From Phreatobacter sp. (GTDB lineage: Bacteria; Pseudomonadota; Alphaproteobacteria; Rhizobiales; Phreatobacteraceae), in the NCBI RefSeq assembly GCF_016793595.1, contig NZ_JAEULY010000018.1, positions 1 to 60,370 on the forward strand: a stretch of DNA of 60,370 bases, read 5' to 3'. Position numbers and translations under genes: made by a program. Below are positions 41,630-50,274 of the stretch, piece by piece. Under the pieces are notes generated by a model. It was not told the origin of the DNA. It saw only the letters and a program-made list of their open reading frames with translations, and did not search any database. Each line of letters begins with the position of its first letter. The first letter of the stretch is position 1.

Positions 41630-44600
41630 ATGGACGGGAACGCGAAATGCGTCTGGCATTGGGCGAGGGGAGGCGTGGTCGCCGCCCTGATCGGCCATGC
41701 CGTCATTCTCCTGCCGCCCCGGCCAGCCCTCGGCCAGCCGGCGCCGGCTGGTAGCGGCGAGACCCGCCCCACCCGTGCCAAGGCCGAGGTAACCGCCGCG
41801 ACGACCGGCGGTTTCGCCCGCGTCGTCTTCCATTTCGACCAGCAATTGCCGGCCGAGGTGAAGATATCGGGCGGCGTTCTGGTCATCACCTTCTCGCAGC
41901 CGGTCGACATGCAGGTCGGCCAGTTGATGGGCCAGCTCGGCAGTTACGTCTCGGCGGTCCGCCGCGATCCCGACGGCAAGTCGCTGCGCTTCGCGCTGTC
42001 ACAGCGCGTCACGGTCAATTCGATGGAGGCCGGCGAGCGGCTGTTCATCGACATGATGCCGGATTCGTGGAACGGCGCGCCGCCCGGCCTGCCCATGGAG
42101 GTGGTCGAGGAACTGACCCGCCGCGCCCGCGAGGCCGAACGCCGCGCCCGTGCCGCTGAAGCCCAGCGCGTCGCGCGCACCCTGCCGCCGGTGACGGTGC
42201 GCGTCGGCAATCATCCGACCTTCACCCGCTTCGTCTTCAATCTGCCGGAACCGGTCAGCGTCGCCATCGATCGGGCGCAGGACCGGCTGGTTGTCAGGAT
42301 CGCCAAGCCGTTCACGGCGGACCTGCGTCACGTGCGCGATGCGCTGCCGCCCTTCGTCAACGAGATCGAGGCCGATACCGGCGCTGACGAACTGGTGATC
42401 CGCCTTGCCGTTTCGCCGCAGGCCGACGTGCGCGCCTTCCGCGAGGACGGCACCTATGTCGTCGACCTGACCATGCGCGGCCAGCAGCGTCCGGCGCCCG
42501 TCGCCCCGCAGGCCGCCGCATCGCGCCCCTCGACCATGCCGCCGGCCGTCACCAGCCTGCCGGGCAATGTGCCGATGCCGGTCCTGCCGCAGCCTGCGCC
42601 CCGCGCGGCGGCTGCGCCCGCGCCTGCGGCCCCGGCCGCGCCGCCGTCACCGCCGCCCCAGCTCGCCGCCCGGACAACCGTGCCGGCTCCGGCCGCCGCC
42701 GCCCCCGCAGCTGCGGCCGCTCCGCCTTTGCCGCACGTCGAAACGGCTCCGCCCGCGGCGGCGCAGCCGGCGCGGGTCGCGGAAGGCCCCGTCGCCGTTC
42801 AGGCGCGCCGGGCCGGCGACACGATCCGTATCCTGCTGCCCTTCTCGAAGGAGACGCCGGGCGCGGTGTTCCAGCGCGGCGACACGCTCTGGCTGGTCTT
42901 CGACACGGCCGAGAAGATCGACCTCGCCGGCCTCCAGGGCGATGCGGCGGGCGTCTTCACCTCCGTCGATGCGACCCGCTCGCGCGAGGGCACGGCGATC
43001 CGCATCGGACTGGAACGGCAGAGCCTCGCCTCCACAGGCCGCGACGGGGCGGCCTGGATCGTGACGCTGGCCGACACCGTGCTCGAGCCGCCAAGGCCGG
43101 TCCACCTGATGCGCGCCACGGGCGACGGCGACAGGCTCATGGCAACCGCCGAGTTTCCCAATGCCGGCGCGGTCCATCGCCTTGCCGATCCGCTGGCCGG
43201 CGACGAACTGATCGTGGTGACGGGGGCCGGCCCGGCCCGTTCCTTCATCCAGTCCCGCGAGATGGTGGAATTCGCCGCGCTTGCGGGCAGCCACGGCCTC
43301 GTCTTCCAGCCGTTCGCCGACGACCTGACCGTGACGATTGCCGGCGAGAGCGTCCATGTCGGCCGCCCGCGCGGGCTGCTGCTGAGCGCCAGCGGCGCGC
43401 GCCCTCCCTCCGTCCAGCGCCTCGTGCGCCGGCCGCGCACCATCACTTTCGATCTCGAATTGTGGGCGGCCGACGAGCAGGCGCCATTTCGCGAGCGCGA
43501 GGGCGACCTTGTCTCCACCGCGGCCGCGGTACACGAGACCCAGCGCACCACCAAGCGTCTGGAGCTCGTCCGCTTCTACATGGCGCAGCAGCGCTGGGCC
43601 GAGGCCAAGTCCGTGCTCGACGCCATCGTCCGGCAGGACCGGCGTATCGCCGAGGACGGCACGATCCAGGGTTTGCGTGGTGTCGTCTCGATCATGATGC
43701 ATCGCGCCGACGATGCGCTGCGCGACTTCGCCCATCCCTCCATGGCGACCGCGCCGGATGTCGGCGTGTGGCGGGCGACGGCGCTCTCCCTCGATGGCCG
43801 CCCGCGCGAGGCGCATGAGGCGTTCGAGGCCGCCGACACCGCGATTGCCACGCTGCCGGGCCCGCTGGCGCGCCGCATCCTCGTCCATGCCGTGCAGTCC
43901 GCGCTCGATGCCGGGGCGATCGAGAAGGCCGTCCAGCATCTGGCCGAACTTCAGGAAGTGGGCGTGCCGAGCGAGGCCGAGCAGCAGTTCGCCTTGCTGC
44001 GGGGGCGCGTATCGGAGGCAAGGGGGCAGGATCGCGACGCCCTGGTCTCTTATGCGCGCGCTGCCAACGGCAGCGACCTGCCGGTCCGGGCGGATGCCGA
44101 GCAGCGGCATCTGGCGACACGCATCCGGCTCGGCGAGGTCGACCGCAAGGTCGCCACCGAGGAGCTGGAAGCGCAGAGCTATGCCTGGCGCGGCGACGAC
44201 ATCGAAGCGCGCACGCTGGCGCTTCTGGCGAAGCTCTACGCGGAGCAGGGCCGGTTCCGGGATGCGTTTTCGACCATGCGCACGGCCATGCGCGCGCACC
44301 CGCGCGCGGAAGCGGTGCGCGGCATGCAGGACGACGTCGCCAAATATTTCGAGGCGCTGTTCCTTGAGGGCAATGCCGACAAGATGAAGCCGGTCGATGC
44401 GCTGGCGCTCTATTACGACTTCCGCGACATGACCCCGCAGGGCCGCCGTGGCGACGAGATCATCCGCCGGCTCGCCGAGCGCCTCGCGGCCATGGACCTG
44501 CTCGATCAGGCGGCATCGCTGCTCCAGCATCAGATCGACCGGCGGCTCTCGGGTGCTGCCCGCAGCCAGGTGGCGGCGCGACTCGCGCTGGTCCACCTGA

Positions 44601-45190
44601 TGAACCGCAAGCCGGCCGCCGCGCTGACGGTTCTGCGCCAGACGCGCCTCGCCGACCTGCCGGAGGAACTGCGCGTGCAGCGCTACCTTCTCGAGGCGCG
44701 CGCCCATGCCGATTCCGGCCGGGCCGACCAGGCGCTGGAACTGATCGGCGAGGTGAGGACGCCGGAAGCGGAGATGATGCGGGCGGATATCCTGTGGAGC
44801 GCCCAGCGCCACCGCGAATCCGCCGAGCAGAGCGAGCGCTGGGTCTCGGCGCGGCGTGGCAATGCGCCGCTCACCGAGATGGAGCGACGCCATCTCCTGC
44901 GCGCGGCCATCGGCTATGCGCTGAGCGACGACAATCTCGGCCTCGACCGCCTGCGCGCGCGCTGGCGCGACGCCATGAAGGACACGCCCGACCAGCGCGC
45001 CTTCGACGTGGTCACCGCGCCGATCGAGGCGCGTGGCGTCGAATACCGCGAAATCGCCCGCTCCATCGCTGACCGCGACACGCTCGACGCCTTCCTGAAG
45101 AACTATCGCGAGCGCTATCCGACCGAGACGCCCGGCGTGAACCCCGCCGGCACGACATCGTCGGTGCCCTCGGGCGGGCGGCAGGGCTGA
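41630..45190 (+). CDS. Large AMIN/TPR-like exported protein at end of the fliL-motE operon
   Basis: A 1,186-residue protein. An N-terminal hydrophobic stretch (ARGGVVAALIGHAVILLPPR) is followed by two AMIN-like beta segments (about 40-135 and 185-280), an Ala/Pro-rich linker (about 300-395), a third beta segment (400-480) and a long helical region (about 640-1,170) made of TPR-like helix pairs (RFYMAQQRWAEAKSVLDAIV; LARILVHAVQSALDAGAIEK-type pairs). It has no catalytic motif. It follows motE by 121 bp on the same strand, so it is probably flagella- or envelope-related. A GTG at 41567 would add 21 residues. The name is not known to me. Confidence 0.7.
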   Translation: MDGNAKCVWHWARGGVVAALIGHAVILLPPRPALGQPAPAGSGETRPTRAKAEVTAATTGGFARVVFHFDQQLPAEVKISGGVLVITFSQPVDMQVGQLMGQLGSYVSAVRRDPDGKSLRFALSQRVTVNSMEAGERLFIDMMPDSWNGAPPGLPMEVVEELTRRAREAERRARAAEAQRVARTLPPVTVRVGNHPTFTRFVFNLPEPVSVAIDRAQDRLVVRIAKPFTADLRHVRDALPPFVNEIEADTGADELVIRLAVSPQADVRAFREDGTYVVDLTMRGQQRPAPVAPQAAASRPSTMPPAVTSLPGNVPMPVLPQPAPRAAAAPAPAAPAAPPSPPPQLAARTTVPAPAAAAPAAAAAPPLPHVETAPPAAAQPARVAEGPVAVQARRAGDTIRILLPFSKETPGAVFQRGDTLWLVFDTAEKIDLAGLQGDAAGVFTSVDATRSREGTAIRIGLERQSLASTGRDGAAWIVTLADTVLEPPRPVHLMRATGDGDRLMATAEFPNAGAVHRLADPLAGDELIVVTGAGPARSFIQSREMVEFAALAGSHGLVFQPFADDLTVTIAGESVHVGRPRGLLLSASGARPPSVQRLVRRPRTITFDLELWAADEQAPFREREGDLVSTAAAVHETQRTTKRLELVRFYMAQQRWAEAKSVLDAIVRQDRRIAEDGTIQGLRGVVSIMMHRADDALRDFAHPSMATAPDVGVWRATALSLDGRPREAHEAFEAADTAIATLPGPLARRILVHAVQSALDAGAIEKAVQHLAELQEVGVPSEAEQQFALLRGRVSEARGQDRDALVSYARAANGSDLPVRADAEQRHLATRIRLGEVDRKVATEELEAQSYAWRGDDIEARTLALLAKLYAEQGRFRDAFSTMRTAMRAHPRAEAVRGMQDDVAKYFEALFLEGNADKMKPVDALALYYDFRDMTPQGRRGDEIIRRLAERLAAMDLLDQAASLLQHQIDRRLSGAARSQVAARLALVHLMNRKPAAALTVLRQTRLADLPEELRVQRYLLEARAHADSGRADQALELIGEVRTPEAEMMRADILWSAQRHRESAEQSERWVSARRGNAPLTEMERRHLLRAAIGYALSDDNLGLDRLRARWRDAMKDTPDQRAFDVVTAPIEARGVEYREIARSIADRDTLDAFLKNYRERYPTETPGVNPAGTTSSVPSGGRQG

Positions 45191-45203
45191 AGCGCCCGCA
45201 AAG

Positions 45204-45225
45204 GCGCGGCGGGATGCTGCCGCGC
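45204..45225 (+). terminator. Hairpin after the AMIN/TPR-like gene
   Basis: GCGCGGC at 45204-45210 and GCCGCGC at 45219-45225 form a 7-bp stem with an 8-nt loop, 13 bp after the stop. There is no T-run, so the terminator role is tentative. Confidence 0.4.
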
Positions 45226-45317
45226 GCCCGCGGCCTGCCTGAATCCCGCGCGATCCGCTATTGCCGGACGGCTCGCCGTATCGCCGTCCCCTGGGTCGAG
45301 CCTGACCTGACCCGACC

Positions 45318-46520
45318 ATGCAGACCTTCGCCGCGCTCCTCCTCGCCTACATCATCTCGATCTTCTTCCGCTCGTTCCTCAGCGTTCTGGCGACGCGGAT
45401 CATGGCCGACATGAACATCGGCGCGACCGAGCTCGCGGTCATGAGTTCGGCCTGGTTCATCGTCTTCGCGCTGATGCAGTTCCCGGTCGGCTGGGCGCTC
45501 GACTTCTACGGGCCGCGACGCACGGTCCTGCCGCTGATGGTGGTCGGGGCCATCGGGGTCTGTCTCTTCCCCTTCGCGCCCAACGCCACCGTCGGCGCCG
45601 TCGCGATGGGCCTCATCGGGGTCGGCTGTTCGCCGATGTATATGGGCGCGCTCTATGTCTTCGCGCGCAACTACCCGCCCCACCGCTTCGGCTTTCTCGC
45701 ATCGCTGCTGATCGGTTTCGGCTCCATCGGCAATCTGATCGGCACGACGCCGCTGGTGTTGTCAGCCGAGCGCTTCGGCTGGCGCGGTACGATGATGATG
45801 CTGGCGGGCCTCTACGCCATCGCCTTCGTGCTGGCCGCGGTTTTCTTGAGGGACCCGCCGCGCATCGCCCAGCGCGGCAAGGGCGGTATCCTGTCCGGCC
45901 TCGGCGAGATCGTCCGGACGCCGGTCTTCTGGATGTTCGTGCCCATCGTCTTCTTCAGCTACGCCATCATGGTGGCGCTGAGGGGTCTGTGGGTCGCACC
46001 CTATCTGGAGCAGGTGATCGGCCTCGGGCCGTGGGAGCAGGGACAGGTTGCCCTGCTCATGTCGCTGGGCATGGCCGCCAGTGCCTTCTTCATCGGCTGG
46101 GTGGAAAGCCGCTTCGGCTTCGCCAAGACGGTGACGCTTGCCGGCAATGTCGCGATGGCGGCGATCCTCATCGCGCTGGCAGTCAGCGGCGTGCAGTCCG
46201 CGTTCGTGGCGGCGCTTGCCTTCGTCGCCATCGGCCTTTGCGGCTTCAGCTACACGATCCTGATGGCCCATATCCGCCCGTTCTTCCGCGACGATCTCGT
46301 CGGGCGCGGCATCACGCTGATGAATTTCATCTTCATCGCGGGCGCGGCGGCGGTACAGACAGGCTCCGGCTGGCTGATCGACCGGGGCAAGGCGCAGGGG
46401 CTCGATGCGGCCGGAGCCTTCGCCCAGATGCACTGGGCGTTGGCGGCGGCGCTCATCGCGAGCACCCTGGTCTATGCCTTCACGCCGTCGCAGCCGCGTG
46501 CGGAGCGGCCGGCATCCTGA
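45318..46520 (+). CDS. MFS transporter
   Basis: A 400-residue MFS permease with twelve predicted helices. The 2-3 loop (GWALDFYGPRRTV) is the typical D-x-x-G-R-R-like gate, and a repeated segment (EQGQVALLMSLGMAASAFFI) marks the second half. Substrate is unknown. Its TGA stop and the convergent stop of the next gene abut exactly (TGATCA at 46518-46523), so the two genes share no spacer. Confidence 0.9.
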   Translation: MQTFAALLLAYIISIFFRSFLSVLATRIMADMNIGATELAVMSSAWFIVFALMQFPVGWALDFYGPRRTVLPLMVVGAIGVCLFPFAPNATVGAVAMGLIGVGCSPMYMGALYVFARNYPPHRFGFLASLLIGFGSIGNLIGTTPLVLSAERFGWRGTMMMLAGLYAIAFVLAAVFLRDPPRIAQRGKGGILSGLGEIVRTPVFWMFVPIVFFSYAIMVALRGLWVAPYLEQVIGLGPWEQGQVALLMSLGMAASAFFIGWVESRFGFAKTVTLAGNVAMAAILIALAVSGVQSAFVAALAFVAIGLCGFSYTILMAHIRPFFRDDLVGRGITLMNFIFIAGAAAVQTGSGWLIDRGKAQGLDAAGAFAQMHWALAAALIASTLVYAFTPSQPRAERPAS

Positions 46521-47801
46521 TCAGGCGGGCTTCAGCCGACCCGCCACGGCCCTGATCTGGCGCGGCCCGGCGAGCCAGATGGCAGCGGCCGAGACACCGC
46601 TCAGCGCGATGGCGATCATGAAGGCCAGGCGATAATTGCCCAGAAGATCGTGCAGGAGGCCGGTGACGAAGGGACCGGCCGCGCCCCCCGCCAGCGCCAC
46701 GAACATGACCGTGCCGAAGATCGTGCCGAAATGCCGGCCTGCGAAGATCTCGGCGACAACCGCGCCCATGACCGAGGTCAGGCCGTAGCCGAGGAAGCCC
46801 TGCACGGCGACCATCAGATAGACCAGCAGCAGGGTCGGAGCGGTTTCCAGCGCGATCAGCGCGGCGAAGCAGACGGCGAAGCCGATACATGAGATGGTCC
46901 AGATCCATTCGCGGCCGATCCGGTCGGACAGCGCGCCAAGGGCGATCTGGCCGGGAATGCCGAGCAGGCTGACGAGGCCGAGCGCCCATGCGGCGGCGGT
47001 CGAGCCGAAGCCGATCTCGACGAGATACTTGGTCTGGTGGACCTGTACCGCGTACCAGACGTAGAGCCCGCAGAAATAGCCGAGCGCCAGCCACCAGAAC
47101 CGCGCGGTGCCGAGCGCGCGCGACAGCGTCCAGTCCGTCGCGGCCCAGCTGGCGTCGAGGATGTTGGAGGGCGGGGCCGAGCCGCCGGGCAGGGGCGCCG
47201 CATCGCCGTCGGGCCTCAGGCCGATATCCTCCGGGCGCTTGCGCAGCAACAGGTTGAGCGGTGCAAGCACGACGAGGATCAGAATGCCCATGGCGAGGCT
47301 CGCCTGCCGCCAGCCCGCGCCGTCGATCATCGACTGGACCCAGGGCAGCAGCGTGATCGAGCCGACGCCGACGCCCGCGAAGGCGATGCCGACGGCAAGC
47401 CCGCGGCTTCTCACGAACCAGTTGGGCAGGAACAGCGACTGGCCGGAATAGCCGAGGCAGACGGACCCCGAGCCGACCAGCACGCCGATGGTGAGGTAGA
47501 GGTGCCAGGGCTGCGTCGTCAGCGGCGCGATCAGGAGGCCGACGCCCATCAGCACGACGCCGAGCTCCATCACGGTGCGCGGGCCGGTGCGATCCATCAG
47601 CTTGCCCATGAGCGGCGACAGCACGGCGGAGACGAGGAAGCCGAAGGAGAAGGCCCCTGCGGTGACCCCGCGTTCCCAGCCGAATTCGTCGATGATCGGC
47701 GAGAAGAACAGCGAGAATGACGTGCGAGCATTCACGCCGATGCCCATGGTCACGAAGGTCACCGCGACGATGACCCAGCCGTAGAAGAAGGGCAGGCGCA
47801 T
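46521..47801 (-). CDS. MFS transporter, OFA-like
   Basis: A 426-residue twelve-helix MFS protein beginning MRLPFFYGWVIVAVTFVTMG with a short N-terminus, typical of monocarboxylate/oxalate-formate (OFA/MCT-like) antiporters (MFGWxIVxVTF form). Conserved blocks include LMGKLMDRTGPRTVMELGVV and ALGALSDRIGREWIWTISCI. The substrate is probably a small carboxylate, but this is a guess. It is convergent with the other MFS gene and divergent from the TrmJ-like gene. Confidence 0.87.
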   Translation of the reverse strand: MRLPFFYGWVIVAVTFVTMGIGVNARTSFSLFFSPIIDEFGWERGVTAGAFSFGFLVSAVLSPLMGKLMDRTGPRTVMELGVVLMGVGLLIAPLTTQPWHLYLTIGVLVGSGSVCLGYSGQSLFLPNWFVRSRGLAVGIAFAGVGVGSITLLPWVQSMIDGAGWRQASLAMGILILVVLAPLNLLLRKRPEDIGLRPDGDAAPLPGGSAPPSNILDASWAATDWTLSRALGTARFWWLALGYFCGLYVWYAVQVHQTKYLVEIGFGSTAAAWALGLVSLLGIPGQIALGALSDRIGREWIWTISCIGFAVCFAALIALETAPTLLLVYLMVAVQGFLGYGLTSVMGAVVAEIFAGRHFGTIFGTVMFVALAGGAAGPFVTGLLHDLLGNYRLAFMIAIALSGVSAAAIWLAGPRQIRAVAGRLKPA

Positions 47802-47962
47802 GGACGTTCCTCATTTTGGGGCGTCTGATTGCGCCGCTCGGAGCCATCATGGCCGCCGATGGGCGGCCCGCCAATTCCCTCGGAGGTCATTTCCCGATAG
47901 AGGGTTCGCCCACTCCGTCAGAGCGCGCCCGATCAGGCGGGCCAGCCAACATTTTCGAGCCC

Positions 47963-49153
47963 ATGTCCGTCGATATCACCCAGCCCGCGCAGATGAAGGG
48001 CAGCCCCATCGTCATCCTCGTCGAGCCGCAGATGGCCGAGAATATCGGCACCACGGCGCGCGCCATGGCGAATTTCGGCCTGACCCGCATGCGCCTCGTC
48101 AGCCCCCGCGACGGCTGGCCGAACGCGCGTGCCTATCCGGCCGCCTCCGGTGCGAACCGCATTCTCGACGAGGCCGAACTGTTCGCGACGCTGGAGGAGG
48201 CCATCGCGGACCTGACCTTCACCTATGCCGCCACCGCCAGGCCGCACGATCAGGTGAAGCCGGTGGTCGGCCCCCGCGAGGCGGTCGGCGCGCTGGTGCC
48301 GAAGGTCGCGGCGGGCGAGGCGGTCGGCGTCGTCTTCGGCCGCGAGAGGAACGGCCTGCTGGCTGGCGAAGTCGCGCTCGCCAACGCGATCCTGACCTAT
48401 CCGGTCAATCCGGCCTTTTCCTCGCTGAACCTCGCGCAGGCCGTTCTGGTGCTCGGCTACGAGTGGTTCAGCCAGGCCCACGACGCGGCGCTGCCGCACG
48501 TCGCCGAGGAGCGTTCCGAGCCCGCCAGCAAGGCGCAGATGCTCGCTCTCTTCGAGACGCTGGAGCGCGAGCTCGACCGCGTCGAGTTCTTCCGCCCGCC
48601 GGAGAAGCGCGAGGGCATGGTCATCAACCTGCGCAACATCTTCCAGCGCATGGACCCGACCCGTCAGGACGTGGCGACGCTGCATGGCGTCATCACCTCG
48701 ATCGCGGAGGGCGCCAAAGGCCCGGCGCGGGGCGGCACCTTTACCGCCGAGGGCGCCGAGGCGCTGCGCAACTTCCTTGCCGATTCCACAAAAGGCCTGA
48801 CGGGCGGCACCGCGCCGGTGCGCGGCATTTCCCGGCTCATCCGCCGCAACCCGACCGAGGCCGAGCGGGCACTGTGGGACGTCATGACCAAGGACCGGCG
48901 CTTCGCCGGTCGTGGTTTCAAGCGCGCCGTGCCCATCGGCCCACATGTCGCTGACCTCGTGTCGTTCCCGCTGCGCGTGGTGGTCGATTTCGAGCCGCAT
49001 ACGCAAGGCGACGACGCGGCCGAGCGGCGCACGGAGAAGCGCCACTGGCTTGCCGAGCGCGGCTACCGGATCATCGTCATGGAGGCGCGGGCGGTGGAAG
49101 CCGATCCCCCCGCAGCCCTGGATGTGCTGGAGCAAGAACTGGCGGCGGGCTGA
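47963..49153 (+). CDS. TrmJ-type RNA 2'-O-methyltransferase fused to a DUF559 domain
   Basis: A 396-residue fusion. Residues 1-245 are a SPOUT methyltransferase of the TrmJ type (IVILVEPQMAENIGTTARAM then RDGWPNARAYPAASGANRIL; knot motif VFGRERNGL and YPVNPAFSSLNLAQAVLVLG). Residues about 287-396 are a DUF559 (Vsr-like PD-(D/E)XK) domain: RRNPTEAERALWDVMTKDRR and GFKRAVPIGPHVADL. The usual E-x-D-G-x-Q-H is changed to V-V-V-D-F-E-P-H-T-Q, so nuclease activity is doubtful. The methyltransferase half probably modifies tRNA position 32. The ATG at 47963 was chosen because the family homology starts there. Both halves are in one frame without any gap. Confidence 0.87.
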   Translation: MSVDITQPAQMKGSPIVILVEPQMAENIGTTARAMANFGLTRMRLVSPRDGWPNARAYPAASGANRILDEAELFATLEEAIADLTFTYAATARPHDQVKPVVGPREAVGALVPKVAAGEAVGVVFGRERNGLLAGEVALANAILTYPVNPAFSSLNLAQAVLVLGYEWFSQAHDAALPHVAEERSEPASKAQMLALFETLERELDRVEFFRPPEKREGMVINLRNIFQRMDPTRQDVATLHGVITSIAEGAKGPARGGTFTAEGAEALRNFLADSTKGLTGGTAPVRGISRLIRRNPTEAERALWDVMTKDRRFAGRGFKRAVPIGPHVADLVSFPLRVVVDFEPHTQGDDAAERRTEKRHWLAERGYRIIVMEARAVEADPPAALDVLEQELAAG

Positions 49154-49154
49154 G

Positions 49155-50099
49155 TTATGCTGGTCTATCGGCCCGGAGCGCCACGGTCATGCCGGCCATG
49201 ACGATGGCCATGCCGGCGATCTCCGGCCATGACGGATATTCGCCGAGCAGGACCGCGCCGGCCGTGAGCGTGACGATCGGCACCAGCGGCAGGAACAGCG
49301 CCGCGCGGGCCGAGCCGAGAATGGCATTGGCCTTGGCGTAGAAGAACACCGAGACGACACCGGCGAGCAGGCCCTGATAGAGCGCCTGCAGGACGATGGC
49401 GCCAAGGGCTGCCGAACCCATGCGGAGCGGCACGGCCAGCACCAGCAGCGGCATGACCAGCACCGACAGCATCGACAGCGTGATGGTCACGTCGAAGGCG
49501 TCGGCCTGCCACTTGCGCGCGAATGTGCCGAATAGCGCCCACATCACGGCCGCCAGCACGAACAGGAGGTCGCCGCGCCAGACGCCGTCGCCAGCCGGGG
49601 CGGCGGAGGCCGCATGCCAGAAGAACAGGCCGATGCCGCTGACGATCATGGCGAGGCCGGCCAGGCGCATGGCCGGCGGCCGCTCGCCCAGCACCGCATA
49701 GGCGAGGGCGACCGACACGACCGGGATCAGGCCCGGACCGATCACCGCCGTATGCAGGGCAGGCGCGAAAGTCGAGCCGCCGACGAGAACGAGGCTGAAG
49801 GGCGCACCGGCGAACAGGGTGAGCGTCAGCCCCCGCCGCCAGCCGAGCCGGCCGACCGGAAAGGGCTTCAGCCGCAGCAGCGCGAGCGGCAGGAGGGTGA
49901 AGGAGGCGGTGAGGAAGCGCAGGACGGTGACGTCCGCCGCCGTCAGCCCGTCGATGGCCGACTGGCGCGACACCACGGCCTGCACGCCCCAGATCAGCGC
50001 GGCGCCCGCGCCGCAGGCAAAGCCGACGAGCGGGCCGGAGGCGCTGATCGCGCGGGCGGCAACGGCATCGGCGGGCGCCTTTTCGGCCGTATCGGTCAC
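49155..50099 (-). CDS. EamA/DMT family transporter
   Basis: A ten-helix DMT protein of about 314 residues with two EamA repeats (GAGAALIWGVQAVVSRQSAI; LLFVLAAVMWALFGTFARKW), ending LGEYPSWPEIAGMAIVMAGM and TVALRADRPA. I chose the GTG at 50099, just before the first helix; no ATG with a ribosome site is close. The stop is only 2 bp from the stop of the TrmJ-DUF559 gene on the other strand. Confidence 0.85.
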   Translation of the reverse strand: MTDTAEKAPADAVAARAISASGPLVGFACGAGAALIWGVQAVVSRQSAIDGLTAADVTVLRFLTASFTLLPLALLRLKPFPVGRLGWRRGLTLTLFAGAPFSLVLVGGSTFAPALHTAVIGPGLIPVVSVALAYAVLGERPPAMRLAGLAMIVSGIGLFFWHAASAAPAGDGVWRGDLLFVLAAVMWALFGTFARKWQADAFDVTITLSMLSVLVMPLLVLAVPLRMGSAALGAIVLQALYQGLLAGVVSVFFYAKANAILGSARAALFLPLVPIVTLTAGAVLLGEYPSWPEIAGMAIVMAGMTVALRADRPA

Positions 50100-50274
50100 G
50101 GGGCGGGTCTCTCGGGGAGCCGGAGGCGGGCCGTTGACATGCCCGGTGCGAGGGCGCTTCGGCAAGGTGGCCGGCCGCAGGGCTCCTGCGCGGCGCTCCA
50201 TCGCCCGTTCCGCCGATATGGCTTTCCCCGCCATCTGCCTATGCTGCCCCGGCCGTTCCCGGAGCCCGCGCCGC

